64,000 nucleotides of DNA from Okeania sp. SIO2C9 (GTDB taxonomy: Bacteria; Cyanobacteriota; Cyanobacteriia; Cyanobacteriales; Microcoleaceae), in contig NZ_JAAHGO010000037.1 in the NCBI RefSeq assembly GCF_010672455.1, positions 1 to 64,000 on the forward strand, read 5' to 3'. Each line of letters opens with the position of its first letter. Positions within the stretch are counted from its first letter, which is position 1. A program made the position numbers and the translations under genes. The notes beneath the pieces are model-generated. The model was not told where the DNA came from, ran no database searches, and saw only the letters and a program-made list of their open reading frames with translations. Below, piece by piece: positions 1 through 8,574 of the stretch.

Positions 1-714
1 AAAATTTTGTTTGCGGAGCATTGGGTAGGAAAAGAACTCTGGAAAATGCTACCGCAAAAATTAATCTTTGTTTGATTCGACTAATGCTCAAGAGATTAGC
101 GATCGCCTAATTTTTAGAGATACGATCGGGGGTTCTATAGATATGTCTCTATTTGATTAATTTTCTTCCTTTTTCTGTGTTGCTTATAAATTTTTAAGGT
201 AGTGGTACATTGTAATTTTTTCGGTAACGGTATAGCAAGCATTTCAGCCACCATTCACCATTACTATACAGGACTACCATTTTTAAAACTAAAAAAGGAA
301 TAATTTTGATATTGCTCGGAGCGGTCGTACTAAAGAAATAAAACATTTATTGCACATCAGAATCGCTTAATTTTTGAAAAATGAGGAATATTTTTTCGAT
401 TGATTAAACATTGGACATCAGTATAGTAAGTTGAGCTGCAAATTTTATTAACATTCAACTCTAAGTTTGAGCATAATCAGTATAGACAGGACTTACGCAA
501 CGATACTAACTATAGTGATAATATCCTGAAAGTCACCAAATAATATACTATTTAGTAAATTTAAAATATTTCTAGCATTATTGATTGATTTTTTGCCCAT
601 TGTTTTAGTCTTTTGTTAGTATTGAGAAAAAATTTTTTTTTAATGCTTAATGAGCTTGCTTAGTTTAACACTGAAATTTATTTTAGGTTTTCGGTCTAAT
701 TTAGGTTTTATAAC
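1..714. other. gene-free stretch
   Basis: No convincing coding region is visible on either strand. The sequence is AT-rich. Near position 9 it holds a copy of the short dispersed repeat TTTGCGGAGCATT that recurs through the window. Near position 485 it holds a CAGGACTTACGCA motif, which is the terminal repeat of the MITE-like element at 31946-32058, so this may be one end of a decayed copy. Confidence 0.5.
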
Positions 715-822
715 TTACAGCGCTTTTGCTAATTGATGAACCACATCTTCACAAGCAAAACTTTGTAGGGACGTTCCATGGAACGTCCCTACTGTGGTCT
801 ACCCAAATGAAAACCGCTGTAA
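715..822. repeat. MITE-like element with TTACAGCG ends
   Basis: The 108-bp element begins TTACAGCGCTTTT and ends AAAACCGCTGTAA, inverted repeats with one mismatch in 13. A perfect 28-bp palindrome lies inside at 765-792 (arm GTAGGGACGTTCCA). Related copies are at 17663-17760, 54481-54587 and 59743-59853, and a fragment at ~58533-58657. It encodes nothing and would need a transposase in trans. Confidence 0.75.
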
Positions 823-851
823 TTAACTACATTTATTAATATACGAACTTG

Positions 852-1337
852 TTACAACTTGTTACAATACGAAATAACCTGATCTTCTGTCTTCTTATTT
901 TTTGTATCTTCATTTCCAAACAAGTAGTAATCAAAATCAAACCAAACTTTGTAGACCCCATTTTTACTATGGTTTATATAAATACTAAATTTATCTACAT
1001 CATTAGGAGGATATTTGAATTCCCGATCATCTAAAACTTTAGAGTCAGATTTTTGAGTTAAACTAGCACTGTATTTAAACTCTTCCATAGTCAAACCACC
1101 TACATCAGGTACATTAGTAAATTGGGGACATTTTGAGTAATCCCAATTAAGAGTTAATCTTTCGACAATAAAAGTACCACTAATATTTTGATTACCTATC
1201 TTTATTTCGGCATAACTATTCTTGCTATCTATTTCATTCATATTATATGTAACTGTAGGTTCATTATATGTAACTGTAGGTTTAATGTTAGAATTATTAA
1301 GAGGTACTTTAGAGTTTGTACATTCTTGTTGCCACAT
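852..1337 (-). CDS. hypothetical protein, chimeric 5' end
   Basis: The 161-residue product is not recognised. It is polar, has no membrane segment, and resembles a small secreted or cytosolic beta-rich protein. Its first ~10 codons are not native: they read through a sequence (GAGTTTGTACATTC...) that also lies upstream of the peptidoglycan-binding genes near 6222 and 8513. An 18-bp tandem duplication at ~1250-1285 encodes the doubled PTVTYN peptide. A start at the internal Met near residue 33 (MNEIDSK) is possible. The next feature upstream is the fossil of a peptidoglycan-binding gene, so this frame probably replaced a neighbour through rearrangement. Whether it is expressed is unknown. Confidence 0.4.
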   Translation of the reverse strand: MWQQECTNSKVPLNNSNIKPTVTYNEPTVTYNMNEIDSKNSYAEIKIGNQNISGTFIVERLTLNWDYSKCPQFTNVPDVGGLTMEEFKYSASLTQKSDSKVLDDREFKYPPNDVDKFSIYINHSKNGVYKVWFDFDYYLFGNEDTKNKKTEDQVISYCNKL

Positions 1338-1370
1338 CTCTAGATATTTAGCAACAAGAGTGTTTAAGTT

Positions 1371-1517
1371 TTAATAGGTGTATTTGAAGATAGCATCACC
1401 TAACGCTTTCCAGGTTTCAGAACCTACCACTCCATCTACTGTAATATCAGGCGATGGAAAAGGAAAAGTAGCGTTATAATTTTCCTGAAACTCAGTTACT
1501 ATTTGTTGGCATTGACT
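1371..1517 (-). pseudogene. C-terminal fragment of peptidoglycan-binding protein
   Basis: These 49 codons match the C-terminus of the intact gene at 8575-8892 almost exactly (ending DAIFKYTY), and the downstream flank (AGCAACAAGAGTG) is shared too. Homology stops abruptly at 1517, where an unrelated integrase-like fragment begins. There is no start codon or N-terminus, so this is a duplicated and truncated fossil. Confidence 0.8.
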
Positions 1518-1527
1518 TGGGAATATT

Positions 1528-1635
1528 AGGAAAGCCCAAAGTTTTAGCCGTCATGCTGACCCCAAGACCTTGATGGTGTACGATGATAATCTCCAGCAGC
1601 CACAAGCTGAAATGTCTGACCTATTGGAGTTTTGA
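1528..1635 (+). pseudogene. tyrosine recombinase/integrase C-terminal fragment
   Basis: An open stretch of 35 codons reads SRHADPKTLMVYDDN...AEMSDLLEF and then stops. The His, the Pro-x-Thr pattern and the following Tyr fit the C-terminal catalytic box of tyrosine site-specific recombinases (H-x-x-P-x-T...Y). The N-terminal catalytic Arg region is absent. A similar AEMSDLLE tail occurs at ~17775-17800, immediately after a MITE-like copy. The family assignment rests on this short motif only. Confidence 0.45.
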
Positions 1636-1797
1636 TGAAATATAAAATTACTTATTCTGCTGATTTCCGTTCTGGGGTGGACATTAAAACTGAATTATAA
1701 CAAAGCTTTCAGGAGATGTAGCCTGATTTTACACGAACCCGTGCCCCGACTCGTAGTATTATGCTACTTGAAGCATTGTTCGGAAAAGCGAGGAATT

Positions 1798-2292
1798 ATG
1801 AACCCTGATACAGAGAAACTGATGCAGCAATTAGAACAGCCATACGAAGGGGCTGAAATGAAGTCTTTGTATACGGCTGTGGTCACTGTAACACCGGGAC
1901 AAGAAGAACACGCCCGGATGTCAGGTCATGCGGAAAGTGAGGATGGATTATTAGTCTTAGAACTGGCGATGCCTCAAGAGCTTGGTGGTCGGGGCCAAGG
2001 AACTAATCCAGAACAACTGTTTGCTGCTGGATACGCTGCCTGTTTTCATGGGGCACTGGCTTTGGTTGCCAGAAAGATGCGGGTCGATGCGTCTAAGACA
2101 ACGGTGACATGTGCCGTCACTCTTGGCAGAGATCCAGCAGATGGTGGATATAAGCTTGCTGCTGAGTTAAAAGTGGAAATGCCCAACTCAGAGCGTGAAA
2201 CATCGGAGCAGGTCGTTGCTCAAGCCCATCAACTCTGTCCGTACTCAAAAGCGATTGCTGGTAATATTGACGTGAAAGTGGTGGTAGTTTAA
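1798..2292 (+). CDS. Ohr/OsmC organic hydroperoxide resistance protein
   Basis: Ohr proteins are cytosolic thiol peroxidases that reduce organic and lipid hydroperoxides. The two redox cysteines are visible in AAGYAACFHGAL and HQLCPYSKAI, and the GTNPEQLFAAG stretch is typical. From the ATG at 1798 (preceded by AGGA) the protein has 164 residues. Starting at the ATG at 1858 (preceded by AAGGGG) gives 144, which is nearer the usual ~140. A GTG further upstream at 1741 looks too early. Codon use is richer in G and C than in the neighbouring AT-rich genes, which hints at separate acquisition. It stands alone on the plus strand; no regulator (OhrR) is visible. Confidence 0.85.
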   Translation: MNPDTEKLMQQLEQPYEGAEMKSLYTAVVTVTPGQEEHARMSGHAESEDGLLVLELAMPQELGGRGQGTNPEQLFAAGYAACFHGALALVARKMRVDASKTTVTCAVTLGRDPADGGYKLAAELKVEMPNSERETSEQVVAQAHQLCPYSKAIAGNIDVKVVVV

Positions 2293-2577
2293 TTCTTGAG
2301 TTTTGAAGGTACTTTAACTGCTGTAGGTCTTGCTGCTAATGAGGCATAGACAAGATATGTAGAAAATAGGACATAATGTCAAGCTTTATTGCAGCGAACG
2401 CGAACAAAAAAAATAGCCCCTAAGTATATAGGGGCAACGCAACAAAACACACACAAACACATACAATAAATAAAAATAGAAGCTAGTTGATGCTTTTCTT
2501 TTTTTTGAGATTTAATCATCTTTACCCCATTTAGGTTGCCATTCTGTAATGCACTACCTAAATAACTGAATTTGATA

Positions 2578-3747
2578 TTACTCCTCATTGTCTGAATTAA
2601 AATATTGATTACAACTTTTAGTAAGCTTTCGGTCTTCTTCAGAGAACTTCTTACAAAAATTCTCACTGTATATAGCTGCTTTCCAGTTATAGGCTCTCTT
2701 GACTTGTTCAGGGGTTAAGCCTTCAACATTTCTTAGGTCAGTTTTATTTAAGTTAGCACATTTTAGATTTTTCTGATCGTTAATTTTTTCTGTTTCTGTG
2801 CAATTAGCATCACCAAATATAGCACCAGTTAAATTTGCTCCTGTTAGATTCGCACTACCTAATTTTGCTCCTTTAAATTCAGAACCAATGAGGTCAGCTC
2901 CACTCAAGTTAGCATGATACAATACAGCTTCATTGAATGTGGCTTTAGCCAGTTTAGCTGAATGTTCTGTTCCTGTTTTTAAATCCAATCCAGTTAAATC
3001 TGCATTACTTAGATTCACTCGATTCAATGAAGTGTTTAACTTATTCAGATTTTCAATTGCCTTTATTCTTCCCAAATTTTGTTCTTTTCCTTCATGTTTA
3101 ATAATAATATTCCATCCTTTGTCAATTACATCCATTTCTAATTGCTTATTCTGCATTTCTAATTGCTTATTTTGCATTTCTAATTGTTGTGTATATTGTT
3201 TTCTTTCCTCCTTTCCTTCATCATAAGCAAATTTTAATCCCCACATAGGAACTATCATTCCCACCATGATAGAAAAAAATCCTATATGACTTTCAAAATT
3301 TTTAAAATTAAGAAAAATAGGAGTCTGAAGAAAATCCCAAGTATCAATAAAATTATACTTCCAGCCTTGATAAAACTCTAGTATTGTTTTTTGCAGAAAA
3401 TTACTATTTTGAAATTTTGTAGATTTTCTTAAATCTTGTAAATACTTGTCATAACAATAAGCCTTAAAAAGATTAGATAAATCTTCTGCTGGTATATCTA
3501 TTTCTTTTGATAACTTACATAATTCGTATCTAAAAAGAAATGAATTTGTTTGCTTTTTTTGATAGAATTTTTCAAAGAATCCCAAAACTTTATTGTTGAA
3601 TTCAGGTTTTTCTAATATCTTTTCTACATTATCTAGTGAATTATCTAAACTTTGTGATAAATTTACTTTGCGACCTGTTAGATTTTGAGTCATAACTAAT
3701 TTAACATCCTTCATTAAATGTTTGAAATGAGAGCCATAAGCAGACAA
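2578..3747 (-). CDS. pentapeptide-repeat protein with membrane segment
   Basis: The 389-residue protein has three parts. Residues ~1-130 form a polar helical N-terminal region. One or two hydrophobic helices lie around residues 145-175 (IGFFSIMVGMIVPMWG) and are followed by a charged coiled coil with a tandem QLEMQNK repeat. The C-terminal third has pentapeptide repeats of the A(N/D)LxG type (LSNADLTGLDL, ANLTGANLTGA), which fold as a right-handed beta-helix. Such proteins are common in cyanobacteria, and for most the function is unknown. Here the beta-helix would be displayed from a membrane anchor. The start is the first ATG; no strong ribosome binding site is seen. Confidence 0.75.
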   Translation of the reverse strand: MSAYGSHFKHLMKDVKLVMTQNLTGRKVNLSQSLDNSLDNVEKILEKPEFNNKVLGFFEKFYQKKQTNSFLFRYELCKLSKEIDIPAEDLSNLFKAYCYDKYLQDLRKSTKFQNSNFLQKTILEFYQGWKYNFIDTWDFLQTPIFLNFKNFESHIGFFSIMVGMIVPMWGLKFAYDEGKEERKQYTQQLEMQNKQLEMQNKQLEMDVIDKGWNIIIKHEGKEQNLGRIKAIENLNKLNTSLNRVNLSNADLTGLDLKTGTEHSAKLAKATFNEAVLYHANLSGADLIGSEFKGAKLGSANLTGANLTGAIFGDANCTETEKINDQKNLKCANLNKTDLRNVEGLTPEQVKRAYNWKAAIYSENFCKKFSEEDRKLTKSCNQYFNSDNEE

Positions 3748-4073
3748 AAGTAACCAAAGTTTATATTACGATTCAATCATCTCTAAGATTTTAGGTTTTA
3801 GCTGTGAGAAAAATCCTGAAACTCCGCGATCGCCCGGTTGTTATATTGTGACTGCTAAGTTTAAACAGAGTGATATATGTCACATTAATCTGAAACCACT
3901 TTGCTTGGCAGACCTCAAGAGTACCCGTTCTACTAAACTTACCCAAACTTACCCATGAGGGTTTTGGAGCTAGCTTCCTGTTTTCCTGCGGAATGCTGCG
4001 CAAACACTGAAGATCACTGACTATCGTCTGTAACTTATCTTCTCCACAGGCTTAAATTCGCTCTTGACTCAAG
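3748..4073. other. intergenic, short dispersed repeat
   Basis: No gene is seen. Positions 3984-4004 hold one copy, in reverse orientation, of the short dispersed repeat TTTGCGCAGCATTCCG. The part next to tnpB (about 4010-4073) is probably the right end of the IS200/IS605-type element. Confidence 0.45.
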
Positions 4074-5247
4074 CTACTGATACACATAGTTTTTCAAGTT
4101 AACGGCAGCATTCAAATCTCTGTCAGCTTCAAAACCGCATTCACTACACTCATAAGTTCTCAAGTTTAACGGCATTTTCTGTTGACGCCCACAGTTTGAA
4201 CATATTTGAGAACTTGGATAAAATCTAGGAGCTATAACTAATTCACTGCCGTACCATTCACATTTGTATGTAAGTTGACGCTTGAATTCATAAAAACCAC
4301 AGTCTGCTATGGCACTTGCTAGTTTATGGTGTCTTGGTGCGCGTTCCCTCTCTTGGTCAGCATTCCCTTGCGTCTGACGCCGACGCGGGGTCTGACCGCT
4401 TGCGACTGACGTCGTCGCGGGGTCGCACCGCTTTTTGAGCATTCCACTCACATTCAAATCCTCAATTACTATGGTGCTGTGGTTTAAAGCTCGCCCATGT
4501 TGTGAGTTTATGTAGTGCATCTGCTCTGATATCGGCGACTTTCTTGTGAAGTTTTGCTAATTTTTTTACTGCTTTGAGTCGATTTTTGGAGCCAATAACT
4601 TTTTTACTGACTGCACGTTGATGACGAACTAATTGTTTTTTTGCTTGTCTGTAGGCTTTGACATTAGCAAATTTACTGCCATCAGAACAGGTTGCTAATG
4701 TATTTATGCCTATGTCTACACCTATTGTTTCTCCTACTTTTTCTGTTGGATAGGATTCAAAATTATATTTAAAACTGATGTACCAACTATCTGCTTTTTT
4801 TGAGATGGTGACGTTTTTTACTGCTACTGAAGGTAAGATTTCGTATGTTTTTACTATTCCTATTCTTGGTAGTTGTATGCAGTTTCCTTGGAGAATCTTA
4901 ATACTTCCTTCTAAATAAAAGCTGTCTTTTCTACCTTTTTTCTTAAAGACCGGAAAACCACGGCTCGCAATAGTTAGAAAGTTTTTAAATGCCCTCTCTA
5001 AATCTCTTAATGCTTGCCCTTGGTGCACCCGATCGATACCTCATAATACCAGGGATTAATTGATTTGACTTCAGCTACTAAACGCTTATGCAAGGTAATT
5101 GCGCTTGGGCGTTTTTTAGTTTCTTCGTACTCTTTTATGCAAGTTGCTAATCCCCAGTTATAGGCAGTCAGGTGCAACTCCTGCGTGTTTGGCAAGTATT
5201 GTTTTTTGTTGATTGTTAAGTTTTAACTTAGTTTTAAAGGATTTCAT
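4074..5247 (-). pseudogene. tnpB: IS200/IS605-type tnpB pseudogene
   Basis: TnpB is the RNA-guided RuvC-like nuclease of IS200/IS605 elements. Homology to the intact copies runs from MKSFKTKLKLNN at 5247 to NAAVNLKNYVYQ at 4074. The frame shifts near 5180, 5020 and 4490, so no full protein can be made. The RuvC pieces IGVDIGINTLAT and IVIEDLNVSGM, the zinc ribbon CSNCG...CSECG and RDLNAAVNL are all visible. An extra ~102 bp at ~4337-4440 lies between SGML and HKLASA and keeps the frame. No tnpA is nearby. Confidence 0.85.
4337..4440. repeat. dispersed repeat inserted in frame in tnpB
   Basis: Compared with intact TnpB copies, about 34 extra residues rich in Arg, Gln and Thr sit between SGML and HKLASA. 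The DNA is GC-rich and shares blocks with 19890-19978 (CTTGGTGCGCGTTCC, GTCAGCATTCCCT, GCGGGGTCGCACCGC), so it is a dispersed repeat and not an expansion of the gene. The insertion adds a multiple of three and no stop codon. Confidence 0.7.
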
Positions 5248-5444
5248 GATTATTAGAGTTGTTGGCATTCAAGGGCAGTTCTGCTGTTTCATATATCCTT
5301 AATAAGTTAGATATAAATCTAGTATATCACAGTAAATGTCTAATTGTGTTTCACTTTGTCCAATTATTTTAATACTGTTGATAGCCCCTAACTCTATAGT
5401 GGTAAAGAAACACACAGAACACATAAAGTATTAATTCTCTAGCA

Positions 5445-5606
5445 TTAGCCCAGATTCACACAACAAAGCCCAACAAAGCCATTATTCTGCTCAAAAATAA
5501 ACTCACTGTAATCAGCTAAGTAATCAAGTCCTACTAAATTTAGCCAAATCTCTAAACTTAACCAGACTGTTATTTTGACCAATAAAATTTTCCATCTAAC
5601 TTGCAT
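5445..5606 (-). CDS. small membrane protein
   Basis: The ATG at 5606 is preceded at good distance by GAGGAG, which decides the start; the longer GTG reading would place that site inside the gene. The 53-residue product has one hydrophobic helix (ILLVKITVWLSLEIWLNLVGL) followed by DYLADYSEFIFEQ. I believe small proteins with this ADYSEF pattern occur in other cyanobacteria, but no function is known to me. It lies just downstream of the peptidoglycan-binding gene on the same strand and could share its transcript. Confidence 0.5.
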   Translation of the reverse strand: MQVRWKILLVKITVWLSLEIWLNLVGLDYLADYSEFIFEQNNGFVGLCCVNLG

Positions 5607-5700
5607 GGGAGTATTCTCCTCAAATCTCACTGTCTGAATAACTGAAGTCAGAAGTGGGAGAATTGAACTCCCACACTTGGATAATACAATCTAAAAATCG

Positions 5701-6144
5701 TTAATCTTGAATCATAATGCTCATCAGAGCATACCAAGTTAAAGGACCGACAATGCCATCAACTTCTAAGCGGCTATTTTTTTGGAATCTCTTGACAGCT
5801 GCTTCAGTGTTGGAACCAAACATACCATCTACAACTAGAGAATAGCCCATTTCATTCAGGATCATTTGCAGACGTTTAACATCATCACTGCTGCTACCCC
5901 GACCGATAGTAGGAGGCAGTAAAGCTCCCCAAGTTTGAGAACCAACTATACCATCCACTATTAAATTTCGGTCTTTTTGGAACTGCTTAACTGCGGCATC
6001 AGTGCGAACACCAAAGATACCATCTTCCACTAAAGAACCATAGCCAGTATTATTGAGAAGGCGTTGTACCAGAGTTACATTATAACCGTTGCTTCCGTTG
6101 CGTAAAACTGGTAAAGAAAAAGAACTTGAAACACTTAAAGTCAT
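5701..6144 (-). CDS. peptidoglycan-binding domain protein, copy 1
   Basis: The 147-residue protein is two PG_binding_1 domains (about residues 10-70 and 75-145), each with the DGIFG/DGMFG...A(V)KxFQ...DGIVGxxTW pattern. This three-helix fold binds cell-wall peptidoglycan and usually accompanies a hydrolase, but no catalytic domain is present. No clear signal peptide is visible. AGGAG lies just before the ATG. The copy at 7992-8435 is almost identical, including ~90 bp upstream of the start, so the two arose by recent duplication; a tnpB element and a dispersed repeat now lie between them. Confidence 0.85.
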   Translation of the reverse strand: MTLSVSSSFSLPVLRNGSNGYNVTLVQRLLNNTGYGSLVEDGIFGVRTDAAVKQFQKDRNLIVDGIVGSQTWGALLPPTIGRGSSSDDVKRLQMILNEMGYSLVVDGMFGSNTEAAVKRFQKNSRLEVDGIVGPLTWYALMSIMIQD

Positions 6145-6274
6145 TGTTAATTCTCCTGTATTAGGATAGATGAGTATGAGAAATTATATCGATTTGGTCA
6201 GGAACTCCAGGACTAAAGCCCAAGAGTTTGTACATTCTTGTTGCGATCGCTTCAAGGAAAGAAGCCAACACCTG

Positions 6275-6566
6275 ACCGAATAATTAATAATTAATAATTA
6301 ATAATTAAATAATTCTGGTTTAAAGCTGACCCTTTTAAGGGGAAAAAGCGGTCGTTTTGCTGGCGCACAACTTCGTTAACGGCTGTCGCCGACATGTTTG
6401 CGTAGCATTCCGTAGGAAAAAGCGTAGCTTCCCGAAGGGTGGGATGGATGGGTTTCCTAACCATATCCATCAGACCAAGAGAAAAGAAATAATATTTCCT
6501 TATCTTCAATTCCGTAACGGTTTTAACCAGAGGTAATTATCAATTATCCATTATCAATTAATGAAC
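6275..6566. repeat. dispersed host repeat R1 carrying stacked short inserts
   Basis: The element starts with ACCGAATAATTAATAATT, contains a CCTTTTAAGGGG palindrome, AAGCGGTCG, GGGATGG, a CCATATCC...AGACCAAGAGAA block, and ends GGTAATTATCAATTATCC. Other copies are near 26310-26432, 46486-46735, 47157-47330, 58339-58532, 61360-61568 and 61747-62109, and a partial one near 12540-12600. In this copy several short repeats are stacked between AAGCGGTCG and TGGGATGG (about 6351-6440), including TTTGCGTAGCATTCCG and GCGTAGCTTCCCG. The frames that can be read through it are not genes. Confidence 0.75.
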
Positions 6567-6614
6567 AGCCTAAGATATTCTTTGTCTACATTATCGGCAA
6601 GGGTAATTAACAGC

Positions 6615-6644
6615 TTGACATAATCATAGATTATCTAGTATTAT
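6615..6644 (+). promoter_or_regulatory. probable tnpB promoter
   Basis: TTGACA at 6615-6620 and TATTAT at 6639-6644 are separated by 18 bp and end 24 bp before the tnpB ATG. The region also holds the imperfect inverted repeat ATAGATTATC/GATAATCTAT, as expected of a hairpin at the left end of an IS200/IS605 element. Confidence 0.5.
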
Positions 6645-6668
6645 CTATGATAATCTATATTTGATTTT

Positions 6669-7814
6669 ATGCTACTAGGATTCAAAACCGAGTTACACCC
6701 AAATAATAAACAAAAAACCTTGCTGGCTAAACACGCTGGTGTAGCTCGTCATGCTTACAATTGGGGATTATGGCTAACTAGGAACATCCTGAACCACAAT
6801 TCAAATAATCCTTCAGGTAAACTTAAATTTCCTACTGCAATCGACCTGCATAAACTTTTGGTAGCAATGGTTAAACCTAATAACTATTGGTATTATGAAG
6901 TATCTAAAACAGCGCCTCAATATGCCTTGAGGTATTTATCAGATGCTTGGAAGCGTTGCTTTAGTAAAGTGTCTGGTCAACCTAAATTTAAGAAGAAAGG
7001 TAGAGACGATAGTTTCACTTTAGATGGTTCAATATCAGTAGGTGTGTTTCATATAAAACTACCCCGAATTGGATGGATTAAAACTTATGAAATACTGCCA
7101 GATAATGTAACTCCTAAGTCTGTAACTATTAGCAGGAAAGCTGATAGATGGTTTATTAGTTTCAAAGTAGAAACCATACCCCAAATTACTGAAAAATCAG
7201 TAGATGTAGTTGGTGTAGATTTAGGAGTAAAAACTTTAGCAACATTGTCAACAGGTGAAGTATTTGAGGGAGCTAAGTCTTATAGAAAGTTAGAAGCCAA
7301 ACTCTCTCGGTTGCAATACTTAAACCGACATAAAGTCGTCTATTCCTCTAATTGGAAAAAGGCTCAACTTAGGATAGCTCAAGTACACAGCCAAATAGCT
7401 AATATCAGAAAAGATACGTTGCATAAACTAACTACTTACTTAGCTAAAAACCACAGTCAGATAGTAATAGAAGATTTGAATGTATCTGGAATGATGGCTA
7501 ACCATAAGCTAGCTAAAGCTGTTGCCGATATGGGTTTTTACGAGTTCAGAAGACAGTTAGAGTATAAATGTAAGTTATACGGCTCGGAGCTAATCGTTGT
7601 TGATAGATGGTTTCCTAGCTCTAAGACTTGTTCTAACTGTGGAACTGTTAAAAAATGTCTGTTTTTATCAGAGCGCGTTTTCAATTGCGAACACTGCAAT
7701 TTTAGCTGTGATCGAGACTTGAATGCAGCGTTAAATTTAGCTATGGCGGGCAGTTCGTCCGTGACAGCCTGTGGACTGGATAACGCCGACGTTACCAGAA
7801 TGAAGCAGGAATAG
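6669..7814 (+). CDS. tnpB: IS200/IS605-type TnpB nuclease, intact
   Basis: This full-length 381-residue TnpB starts MLLGFKTELHPNNKQK. The RuvC-I Asp (VVGVDLGVKTLAT), RuvC-II Glu (IVIEDLNVSGM), four-Cys zinc ribbon (CSNCG...CEHC) and RuvC-III Asp (DRDLNAALNLA) are present, so it could be active. In known systems TnpB is guided by an omega RNA made from the 3' end of its own gene and the right end of the element, and cuts the empty donor site. No tnpA accompanies it, so movement would need TnpA in trans. The element sits between two duplicated peptidoglycan-binding genes. Repeats of TAATCATAGATTAT-type sequence lie on both sides (about 6620 and 7822). Confidence 0.9.
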   Translation: MLLGFKTELHPNNKQKTLLAKHAGVARHAYNWGLWLTRNILNHNSNNPSGKLKFPTAIDLHKLLVAMVKPNNYWYYEVSKTAPQYALRYLSDAWKRCFSKVSGQPKFKKKGRDDSFTLDGSISVGVFHIKLPRIGWIKTYEILPDNVTPKSVTISRKADRWFISFKVETIPQITEKSVDVVGVDLGVKTLATLSTGEVFEGAKSYRKLEAKLSRLQYLNRHKVVYSSNWKKAQLRIAQVHSQIANIRKDTLHKLTTYLAKNHSQIVIEDLNVSGMMANHKLAKAVADMGFYEFRRQLEYKCKLYGSELIVVDRWFPSSKTCSNCGTVKKCLFLSERVFNCEHCNFSCDRDLNAALNLAMAGSSSVTACGLDNADVTRMKQE

Positions 7815-7930
7815 AACAGATAATCATAGATTTATATAGATTATCGTAGGTTTCTAAGAACGGTTAAAGTTCTGACTGCCACGCTCTCGCTCTCAATGAC
7901 ATTCCTGGGAATGCGATCGCCAGTTCCATG
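7815..7930 (+). ncRNA. possible omega RNA / right end of the tnpB element
   Basis: By analogy with known TnpB systems the guide RNA scaffold should overlap the last codons of tnpB and the segment after it. Just after the stop, AGATAATCATAGATT repeats the motif found before the gene, which marks the right end roughly here. The exact boundary and the guide cannot be fixed by eye. Confidence 0.25.
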
Positions 7931-7991
7931 AAGAACGAACCGGACAGTTAAACACGGGAGCGTGGGTTAAGCCAGTACTTTCTAAAAATCC

Positions 7992-8435
7992 TTAGTCTTG
8001 AATCATAGTGCTCATCAGAGCATACCAAGTTAAAGGACCGACAATGCCATCAACTTCTAAGCGGCTATTTTTTTGGAATTCCTTGACAGCTGCTTCAGTG
8101 TTGGAACCAAAAATACCATCTCCAACTAGAGAATAGCCCATTTCATTCAGGATCATTTGCAGACGTTTAACATCATCACTGCTGCTACCCCGACCGATAG
8201 TAGGAGGCACTAAAGCTCCCCAAGTTTGAGAACCAACTATACCATCCACTATTAAATTTCGGTCTTTTTGGAACTGCTTAACTGCGGCGTCAGTGCGAAC
8301 ACCAAAGATGCCATCTTCCACTAAAGAACCATAGCCAGCATCATTGAGAAGGCGTTGTACCAGAGTTACATTATAACCGTTGCTTCCGTTGCGTAAAACT
8401 GGTAAAGAAAAAGAACTTGAAACACTTAAAGTCAT
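7992..8435 (-). CDS. peptidoglycan-binding domain protein, copy 2
   Basis: This 147-residue protein is nearly identical to the product of 5701-6144, differing at a handful of positions (for example NDAGYG for NNTGYG, GDGIFG for VDGMFG, and KEFQ for KRFQ in the second domain). It carries two PG_binding_1 domains and no catalytic domain. The same AGGAG ribosome binding site and upstream region are present. A third, related gene follows upstream at 8575-8892 on the same strand, so this is likely the ancestral pair and the 5701 gene the duplicate. It probably attaches to the cell wall; its role is not evident. Confidence 0.85.
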   Translation of the reverse strand: MTLSVSSSFSLPVLRNGSNGYNVTLVQRLLNDAGYGSLVEDGIFGVRTDAAVKQFQKDRNLIVDGIVGSQTWGALVPPTIGRGSSSDDVKRLQMILNEMGYSLVGDGIFGSNTEAAVKEFQKNSRLEVDGIVGPLTWYALMSTMIQD

Positions 8436-8574
8436 TGTTAATTCTCCTGTATTAGGATAGATGAGTATGAGAAATTAGATCGATTTGGTCAGGAACCCCA
8501 GGAGTAAACTCCAAGAGTTTGTACATTCTTGTTGCAGTCATATCTAGAGATGTAGCAACAAGAGTGTTTAAGTT

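Noticed and set aside
6291-6509. 72-codon frame on the minus strand
   Set aside because: It lies entirely in the R1 dispersed repeat with stacked short inserts; other R1 copies do not keep the frame.
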